A DNA stretch of 64,000 nucleotides from Pseudomonas lalkuanensis (GTDB lineage Bacteria > Pseudomonadota > Gammaproteobacteria > Pseudomonadales > Pseudomonadaceae). Under the pieces are notes generated by a model. The model saw only the letters and a list, made by a program, of their open reading frames with translations. It was not told the origin of the DNA and ran no database searches. Below, piece by piece: positions 58,076 to 64,000 of this stretch (its first letter is position 1; each line of letters begins with the position of its first letter). The stretch covers positions 1,964,001-2,028,000 of the forward strand of contig NZ_CP043311.1 of NCBI RefSeq assembly GCF_008807375.1. The letters are read 5' to 3'. The position numbers were made by a program, and so were the translations under genes.

Positions 58076-60451
58076 ATGAGTACCCATCACCAGGACAAGG
58101 CGACCTTCCTGGAGCGCCTGATCTTCAACAACCGGCCGGCGGTGATCGTCATCTGCCTGCTGGTCAGCGTCTTCCTCTTCTGGCAGGCCATGCACGTACG
58201 GCCGTCCACCAGTTTCGAGAAGATGATCCCGCTGCATCATCCGTACATCCAGAAGATGCTCGAACACCGCAATGACCTGGCCAACCTGGGCAACACCGTG
58301 CGGATCTCGGTGGAAGCGGTCAACGGCGACATCTTCACCAAGGAGTACATGGAGACCCTGCGGCAGATCCACGACGAGGTCTTCTATATCCCCGGCGTCG
58401 ACCGTTCCGGCCTGAAGTCCCTGTGGAGTCCGAGTGTTCGCTGGACCGAAGTGACCGAGGAAGGCTTCGCCGGCGGCGAGGTCATCCCGCAGACCTACGA
58501 CGGCTCCGCGGCCAGCCTGGAAGAGCTGCGCAACAACGTGCTCAAGTCCGGCCAGATCGGCCGCCTGGTGGCCAACAACTTCAAGTCCAGCATCGTCGAT
58601 GTGCCCCTGCTCGAGTCCTACCCGGACCCGAACGACCAGGGCAAGCTGATGAAGCTCGACTACCGCCAGTTCTCCCACGAGCTGGAAGAGAAGATCCGCG
58701 AAAAGTACCAGGCGCAGAACCCCAACGTGAAAGTCCATGTGGTGGGCTTCGCCAAGAAGGTGGGCGACCTGATCGACGGCCTGATCATGGTGGTGATGTT
58801 CTTCGGCATCGCCTTCCTCATCACGCTGGTGCTGCTCTACTGGTTCACCTGGTGTATCCGCAGCACCATCGCCGTGCTCATCACCACGCTGGTGGCGGTG
58901 GTCTGGCAGTTGGGCCTGATGCACACCGTCGGCTTCGGTCTCGACCCGTACTCGATGCTGGTGCCGTTCCTGATCTTCGCCATCGGTATTTCCCACGGCG
59001 TGCAGAAGATCAACGGTATCGCCCTGCAATCCAGTGATGCCGACAACGCCCTGACGGCGGCCCGGCGCACCTTCCGCCAGCTGTTCCTGCCCGGCATGAT
59101 CGCGATCCTGGCGGACGCCGTGGGCTTCATCACCTTGCTGATCATCGACATCGGCGTGATCCGCGAGCTGGCCATCGGCGCCTCCATCGGTGTGGCGGTG
59201 ATCGTCTTCACCAACCTGATCCTGCTGCCGGTCGCGATCTCCTACGTGGGCATCAGCAAGAAGGCCGTCGAGCGCAGCAAGAAGGACGCCAAGCGCGACC
59301 ATCCGTTCTGGCGCCTGCTGTCCAACTTCGCCCACCCGGTGGTTGCGCCGATCTCCGTGGTCATCGCCCTGATCGGCTTCGGTGGCGGCCTGTGGTACGG
59401 CCAGAACCTGAAGATCGGCGACCTCGACCAGGGCGCTCCGGAACTGCGTCCGGACTCGCGCTACAACCAGGACAACAACTTCATCATCAACAACTACTCC
59501 ACCAGCTCCGACGTACTGGTGGTCATGGTCAAGACCGGCCCCGAGGGCTGCTCCACCCATGAGGCCCTGGCGCCGGTGGATGAGCTGATGTGGAAGATGG
59601 AGAACACGCCGGGCGTGCAGTCCGCCATCTCCATGGTCACCGTCTCCAAGCAGGTGATCAAAGGGATGAACGAAGGCAACCTGAAGTGGGAAACCCTGTC
59701 CCGCAACCAGGACGTGCTGAACAACTCCATCAGCCGCGCCGAAGGCCTGTACAACTCTGATTGCTCGCTGGCACCGGTGCTGGTGTTCCTCAACGATCAC
59801 AAGGCCGAGACCCTGTCCCGCGCCGTGGCGGTAGTAGAAGAGTTCGCCAAGGAGCACGACAAGGACGGCCTGAAGTTCCTCCTGGCTGCCGGTAACGCCG
59901 GCATCGAGGCGGCCACCAACGAGGTGATCGCCCAGGCTGAACTGACCATCCTGATCCTGGTGTACATCTGCGTTGCCGTGATGTGCCTGATCACCTTCCG
60001 CTCCATTGCCGCGACCCTGTGCATCGTGCTGCCGCTGATCCTCACCTCGGTGCTGGGCAACGCGCTGATGGCCTGGCTGGGTATCGGCGTGAAGGTGGCG
60101 ACCCTGCCGGTGATCGCACTGGGCGTGGGTATCGGTGTCGACTACGGCATCTACATCTACAGCCGCCTGGAAAGCTTCCTGCGTGCCGGCCTGCCGCTGC
60201 AGGAGGCCTACTACGAGACCCTGAAGTCCACCGGCAAGGCCGTGCTCTTCACCGGCCTCTGCCTGGCCATCGGCGTCGCCACCTGGATCTTCTCCGCCAT
60301 CAAGTTCCAGGCCGACATGGGGCTGATGCTGACCTTCATGCTCCTCTGGAACATGTTCGGTGCCCTGTGGCTGCTGCCGGCCCTGGCGCGCTTCCTGATC
60401 CGTCCGGAGAAGCTCGCCGGCAAGGTCGGTGGTTCGCTGCTGGCCCACTGA
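58076..60451 (+). CDS. MMPL/RND-superfamily permease
   Basis: 791 residues. Two homologous halves, each with one helix, a large periplasmic domain and five clustered transmembrane helices (first-half helices begin near 20 and near 238; second-half near 450 and near 625). It has the GxxxDY-type helix GVGIGVDYGIYIYSRLE (about 681-697) of MMPL/RND exporters. The HpnN-like group moves lipids or hydrophobic compounds to the envelope. ATG at 58076 lies 19 bp after YCF48 with AAGGCGGAGAG upstream. Confidence 0.92.
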   Translation: MSTHHQDKATFLERLIFNNRPAVIVICLLVSVFLFWQAMHVRPSTSFEKMIPLHHPYIQKMLEHRNDLANLGNTVRISVEAVNGDIFTKEYMETLRQIHDEVFYIPGVDRSGLKSLWSPSVRWTEVTEEGFAGGEVIPQTYDGSAASLEELRNNVLKSGQIGRLVANNFKSSIVDVPLLESYPDPNDQGKLMKLDYRQFSHELEEKIREKYQAQNPNVKVHVVGFAKKVGDLIDGLIMVVMFFGIAFLITLVLLYWFTWCIRSTIAVLITTLVAVVWQLGLMHTVGFGLDPYSMLVPFLIFAIGISHGVQKINGIALQSSDADNALTAARRTFRQLFLPGMIAILADAVGFITLLIIDIGVIRELAIGASIGVAVIVFTNLILLPVAISYVGISKKAVERSKKDAKRDHPFWRLLSNFAHPVVAPISVVIALIGFGGGLWYGQNLKIGDLDQGAPELRPDSRYNQDNNFIINNYSTSSDVLVVMVKTGPEGCSTHEALAPVDELMWKMENTPGVQSAISMVTVSKQVIKGMNEGNLKWETLSRNQDVLNNSISRAEGLYNSDCSLAPVLVFLNDHKAETLSRAVAVVEEFAKEHDKDGLKFLLAAGNAGIEAATNEVIAQAELTILILVYICVAVMCLITFRSIAATLCIVLPLILTSVLGNALMAWLGIGVKVATLPVIALGVGIGVDYGIYIYSRLESFLRAGLPLQEAYYETLKSTGKAVLFTGLCLAIGVATWIFSAIKFQADMGLMLTFMLLWNMFGALWLLPALARFLIRPEKLAGKVGGSLLAH

Positions 60452-60470
60452 GCCTGATCGCTTGAAAAAG

Positions 60471-60497
60471 AACCGCGGCACATGCCGCGGTTTTTTT
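60471..60497 (+). terminator. Terminator after the MMPL gene
   Basis: AACCGCGGCA (60471-60480) and TGCCGCGGTT (60483-60492) form a perfect 10-bp stem around CA. A run of seven T follows (60491-60497). Confidence 0.92.
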
Positions 60498-60502
60498 ATG
60501 GG

Positions 60503-60562
60503 CGTTCGAATCGAACGGGGCGAGTGGGGGCGATCTCAATCACGAATGAATTCGCTCCCACT
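60503..60562. repeat. REP-like inverted repeat
   Basis: CGTTCGA-A-TCGAACG is a palindrome at 60503-60517. AGTGGGGGCGA (60523-60533) and TCGCTCCCACT (60552-60562) form an 11-bp stem with one G-T pair around a CGAATGAAT-containing loop. GTGGGAGCGAATT-type palindromes are common dispersed repeats in pseudomonads (from memory). Confidence 0.5.
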
Positions 60563-60714
60563 GGGGATGTGCGGAACGGTTGGCGCAGGGGGCGTTGCGC
60601 GCACCGATTCCCGAACCTCAGCGCGTTGGGTATGGCTGGGCTCAACGCCAACCCAGGGTTGGCCTGCGTCCTGCCCGGCGAATGGATTGGCCCCAAAGGG
60701 ATGGGGCTAGAGGG

Positions 60715-62364
60715 TCAGCGCGGATACAGCGGAGGCAGTTGGCTCGGCTCACCCGTGGTTTGCTGTTCCACCTGGGGAGCGGGGAGGGCGCGGATGGCTT
60801 TCCACAGGTCTTCACCCTGCCAGTGCTGGCCGGCTTCGCTGTAGAGGGCACCGTTGAGCCCGTCCATGGCATCGGACAGCGGGACGAAGCGGGCGGCCAT
60901 GTCGGCGAGGGTTTCCGGTTGCTGGCGGGCCCAGTTGTCCAGGGCCTGCCGGGTGGCGTGGGAATCGTTGGACTGGCAGGCGCGGCGCAATTCGTCCAGC
61001 AGGGTGCGGGGGCTCGGGCCGGTCTGGACCGTGGGCAGGATCGCCGGCTGGCGACGTGCGCGCCACCAGAGGCCGAAGCCCAGCAGGGTGGTACAGGCGA
61101 GCAGGGCGCAGGCGAGTTGCCAGGGCCAGAGTCGCGCCAGGACGACCGCATTGCCGACCGCCGTTCCCGCGCTCTGCGCCGGGTTGGCTTCCAGCTCGGG
61201 GTTGATGGCGACCTCCAGGGTCCGCGCGGCGATCTCGCTGCGCTCCAGGCGGTTATCCCGGGTGTTCCACCAGGTGATGCTGACCGCCGGCAACTCCAGG
61301 CGGCCGCTGGTGGTGGGCACCAGGGCTTCGCGCTCTTCGCGGCTACCGATGAGTCCTCGCTCGTCGATCTTGTTGCCCAGTTGCGGCTGGTCCGGATAGC
61401 GCCGCAGGCCCTGGGCCTGGGTGGCCGGCAGGGGAGGGATCTGCGCGCTGGAAAGGCCTTCGACGTTCAGCATCAGGCTGCGGGTCAGCGAGTCGCCGGT
61501 CTGTACGCTGCCGGGGTCCGGACTCCAGGACTCGGTCAGGACCAGGTTGCGCGCCGGCAGCCAGGGCACATCGGCGGGGTAGTCGGCCGGCTTGGGCAGG
61601 ACCGTGAGCGGGATGCGCGGCGAGTTCACCCGGGTCAGCTTGCCGGGGCGTGGGCCGAAGGGCTGGTAGCCGGTTTCGCTGGCCGGGTCCACCAGGGTGG
61701 CGCTGAACACCTGCGGAGGGATGTTCAGCACGCCGCTCTTCTGCGGGAAGACGGCATAGCGCACCTCGATCACGCCGTGGCGTACGCCGTTGATTTCTTT
61801 TTCATAGGTGCGCGGATCGCCCAGTTGTTCGACGCGGGCGTCGTCCATCTGCAGCGGACTCAGGCTGCTGTCGTCATAAAGGGAAACCGAGTGGTAGATG
61901 CGCAGGGTGAGGATGGCCTGGGCCTGCACGTATACGCTTTCCTGGTCCAGGCTGGCGTCGATGAACACCGGGGCGAGGTTGCTGCGGCCGGATTTCTCGG
62001 ACTTCTCGGCCTTCGCCACCTGCAGGGTGATCGGCGCGCTGTGGACATCCCCCAGCTTCAGCGCCGGAATGGTGACGAAGCCGGTCTGTTTCGGCTGCAG
62101 GGTAATGATCCAGCGAGTGGCGCGGTCGTTCTTGCCGTTGAGGGTGCTGAGCTGGTTGATCTGGCGCGTGCCGAGCACCTCGAAGGCGGTGTCCAGCGGT
62201 GTCAGGTCAGGCTTGCCGAACAGGGTCGGGTCGGAGGATTCGAGGGTCAGCTCGACGGTCTCGCCTTCGCTCAGCCGTGTGCGGTCGACGCTGGCGGAGA
62301 AGCCGGCGGCCTGGGCGGCCAACGTCAGCAGGCTGAGGAGGAGGGTGCATAGCAGGCGCGTCAT
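60715..62364 (-). CDS. batD: BatD-like (aerotolerance/oxygen tolerance) protein
   Basis: 549 residues. A signal peptide (about 1-20) is followed by repeated Ig-like BatD domains (SVDRTRLSEGETVELTLES at about 25). A C-terminal transmembrane helix (about 405-425, ACALLACTTLLGFGLWW) and a cytoplasmic tail with a helical BatD C-domain complete it. ATG at 62364 overlaps the stop of the upstream batB/C gene (TGATG); a GTG at 62367 is in frame immediately before. The Bat operon couples AAA+ MoxR and vWA proteins in envelope stress; exact chemistry is not established. Confidence 0.88.
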   Translation of the reverse strand: MTRLLCTLLLSLLTLAAQAAGFSASVDRTRLSEGETVELTLESSDPTLFGKPDLTPLDTAFEVLGTRQINQLSTLNGKNDRATRWIITLQPKQTGFVTIPALKLGDVHSAPITLQVAKAEKSEKSGRSNLAPVFIDASLDQESVYVQAQAILTLRIYHSVSLYDDSSLSPLQMDDARVEQLGDPRTYEKEINGVRHGVIEVRYAVFPQKSGVLNIPPQVFSATLVDPASETGYQPFGPRPGKLTRVNSPRIPLTVLPKPADYPADVPWLPARNLVLTESWSPDPGSVQTGDSLTRSLMLNVEGLSSAQIPPLPATQAQGLRRYPDQPQLGNKIDERGLIGSREEREALVPTTSGRLELPAVSITWWNTRDNRLERSEIAARTLEVAINPELEANPAQSAGTAVGNAVVLARLWPWQLACALLACTTLLGFGLWWRARRQPAILPTVQTGPSPRTLLDELRRACQSNDSHATRQALDNWARQQPETLADMAARFVPLSDAMDGLNGALYSEAGQHWQGEDLWKAIRALPAPQVEQQTTGEPSQLPPLYPR

Positions 62365-64000
62365 CACTGTTCTTCCTGGCGCTGTTGCTGTTCATACCAG
62401 AACTTGCGGCGCAGCAGTTCGGCGGGGTCGTCCGGAATCTGCCGCAGCCATTGTTCGAGGGCTTGGCGACGCTCTTCGCCCAGGGGCTCGGTGCTGGCGG
62501 TCTGGGCCTGGGCGGCATCCGTAGGCGTCGCTTCTTCGGCGCTGCCGCCGGTGGCGGAGCGAGTCTGGCCGCCCGGCGGGGTTTCGCCGCTGCCTTGCTG
62601 TGGAGACTCGTTGTCCGCGTTCTGCTCACCGGACTGGGTTTGCGCCGTGCTCTGCTCGCCGGTCTGGCCGGTTTGTTGCTGCTCACTGCCTTGCTGGTCA
62701 GGGTCATTGCTACTGGCTTCGGCCGCGCGCTGCCGCAACAGTTCCTCCACCAGTGCCTTGTTCTTCTTTGCCGCAGCCAGGTCGGGCTGGCGTTGCAGCG
62801 CGGAATCGTAGGCGTCGACCGCCGCTTCCAGCTCCCCGGCCTGGGCCAGGGCGTTGCCGCGGTTGTAGTGGTCCGCCGCGTTGTCACCCTGGGCGAAGCG
62901 AGCGGCGGCCTCGGCATAGTCGCCGGCCTGGTAGAGCGCCATGCCTTGCCAGCGTGGGTCATTGAAGTGCTGCGCCGCCTCGGCAGGCTGCTGGGCCTGC
63001 AACAGGCGCTGGCCTTGCTGGTCCGGGCGCAGCCAGAGGTCCTCGAAATCCATGGCCAGGCTCGGGCGCGGCAGTACCAGCAACAGCGGCAGGCAGAACA
63101 GCCAGCCTCGGCGCCCGGCGCAGGCTGCGATCAGCAGCAGGGGGAGCAGCAGCCAGTGGCCCTGGTCGGCCCAGTCCGCCAGGCGGGCGATTTCGCCAGT
63201 GTCGCGCAGGCTTCCGGGGCCATCGAGCAAGCCCAGGTCGCGCAGGTCATCTTCATCGAGCTGGACATTGCTGTAGCGGCCGCCCAGCTCGGCGGCGAAG
63301 CGGCGCAGCTGGCCACTGTCGAGCTTGGGCAGGAGGATGGCGCCCTGGTCGTCCTTGAGGAAACCACCGTCCTCCTGGGCGATGGGGGCGCCCGCCGCGG
63401 TGCCGATGCCGAGGATGGCCAGGCGCTCCGAACGGGAGCCGAGGGTCTTGCGGATACCTGTCTGTTCCTGGTCGTCGAGGCCGCTTGTGACCAGCAGCAG
63501 GCGGCCCTGACCCTGGGCACCCTGTTCCAGCAGCTTGAGGGCCCGGGCGACGGCCAGGTCGGCGCGGTGACCTTTCTCCGGCATGATCGAGGGCTTCAGG
63601 GCGTCGATCAGGTTGAGGCTGGTCATCAGGTCGTCGGACAAGGGCACCAGGCTGTGGGCGCTACCGGCATAGACGATGATTGCCGTCTGCGCGTCGCGAC
63701 GGGCGTCGAGCAGGTCGCGCAGCTTGCGCTTGGCCTGTTCGAGGCGGCTCGGTGCGATGTCGGTGGCAAGCATCGACGGCGTCAGTTCCAGCATCACCAC
63801 CAGCGGGTCGGCACGTTTCTGCGTGCTTTGTTCCATCAGTTGCCAGCTGGGCCCCAGCAGCGCCGCCAGGCACAGCAGCCAGGCCAGGCCGAGGGCCATC
63901 CAGGGCAAGCGGTTGTTGCCCAGTCTGCCGCCGCTGAGGAGCCAGGGCTGGAAGGCACGGGGCAGCAGTTGCTCCCAGCGTCCGCTGCGTCGTTCACGGT
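62364..64000 (-). CDS. batB: BatB/BatC fusion: vWA and TPR protein, N-terminally cut by window
   Basis: About 545 residues are visible and the frame stays open past position 64000, so the start lies outside. It has a transmembrane helix (WMALGLAWLLCLAALLG), a vWA domain with MLELTPSM at the MIDAS-motif position, a second membrane helix, TPR units (LYQAGDYAEAAARFAQGDN and following) and a long Gln/Ser/Thr-rich acidic tail. The MIDAS DxSxS is changed to ELTPS, keeping only the last Ser. It carries BatB and BatC parts in one protein, as is common in pseudomonads. Downstream batD overlaps its stop. Confidence 0.85.
   Translation of the reverse strand, partial: RERRSGRWEQLLPRAFQPWLLSGGRLGNNRLPWMALGLAWLLCLAALLGPSWQLMEQSTQKRADPLVVMLELTPSMLATDIAPSRLEQAKRKLRDLLDARRDAQTAIIVYAGSAHSLVPLSDDLMTSLNLIDALKPSIMPEKGHRADLAVARALKLLEQGAQGQGRLLLVTSGLDDQEQTGIRKTLGSRSERLAILGIGTAAGAPIAQEDGGFLKDDQGAILLPKLDSGQLRRFAAELGGRYSNVQLDEDDLRDLGLLDGPGSLRDTGEIARLADWADQGHWLLLPLLLIAACAGRRGWLFCLPLLLVLPRPSLAMDFEDLWLRPDQQGQRLLQAQQPAEAAQHFNDPRWQGMALYQAGDYAEAAARFAQGDNAADHYNRGNALAQAGELEAAVDAYDSALQRQPDLAAAKKNKALVEELLRQRAAEASSNDPDQQGSEQQQTGQTGEQSTAQTQSGEQNADNESPQQGSGETPPGGQTRSATGGSAEEATPTDAAQAQTASTEPLGEERRQALEQWLRQIPDDPAELLRRKFWYEQQQRQEEQ

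Noticed and set aside
57965..60481. Minus-strand frame of 838 codons opposite the MMPL gene
   Set aside because: It is rich in His, Gln and Asp from reversed codon bias; the MMPL gene has clear domains on the other strand.

Overview
The window is a chromosomal segment of a Pseudomonas-like gammaproteobacterium. Base composition is GC-rich throughout and codon use is uniform. From memory (no search was run) the gene order closely follows the Pseudomonas aeruginosa PAO1 stretch around PA3126 to PA3073: ibpA, leuCD-leuB-asd, fimV-truA-trpF-accD-folC, cvpA-purF-metZ, the divergent xcp type II secretion cluster, tRNA genes, fadH1, nadK, pepN and the Bat (aerotolerance) genes. Most of the window is conserved core genome. 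I see no insertion sequence, prophage, integrase or CRISPR array.

Layout. 1-103: start of a short-chain dehydrogenase, minus strand. 121-712: small heat-shock gene ibpA with a sigma32-type promoter, a ROSE-like RNA thermometer and a terminator. 712-4398: a six-PAS GGDEF-EAL protein. 4511-5398: a LysR regulator divergent from leuC, with a perfect palindrome between them. 5569-11867: leuC, leuD, a SAM methyltransferase, leuB, asd and usg, the last an Asd paralogue without the catalytic cysteine. 12010-23921: fimV, truA, trpF, accD, folC, a SPOR protein, cvpA, purF, metZ and an SDR. 24025-34359: the complete xcp/gsp C-M set, with gspD-gspC leftward and gspE-gspM rightward from a 265-bp shared control region. 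34507-34874: tRNA-Val and two identical tRNA-Asp genes. After these comes a probable 28-codon small gene, an AraC regulator with a nitrilase-like lipoprotein, fadH, and an intergenic structured element.

39725-50000: a coiled-coil protein of unknown function, a PLP enzyme of the ACC deaminase/D-cysteine desulfhydrase family followed 4 bp later by a cyclic-nucleotide-binding/rhodanese fusion, a decayed exported-protein gene with two in-frame stops, DUF1853, and the overlapping run nadK, metallophosphatase, rhomboid, YeaC-like, DUF2797. 50122-52779: pepN. 53299-60451: a four-gene envelope cassette (DUF1302 barrel, DUF1329 periplasmic protein, YCF48-type propeller, MMPL/RND permease). 60715-64000: batD and a batB/batC-type fusion cut by the window edge.

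How the genes work together. The leu genes plus asd feed leucine and aspartate-family synthesis; purF and metZ add purine and methionine entry points. The xcp genes export folded exoproteins across the outer membrane, and fimV is a polar hub for type IV pili. The DUF1302/DUF1329/YCF48/MMPL cassette has the components of a trans-envelope pathway for a hydrophobic compound and is the best candidate for a poorly described system here. The ACC-deaminase-family/rhodanese pair and the 28-codon gene are secondary candidates.
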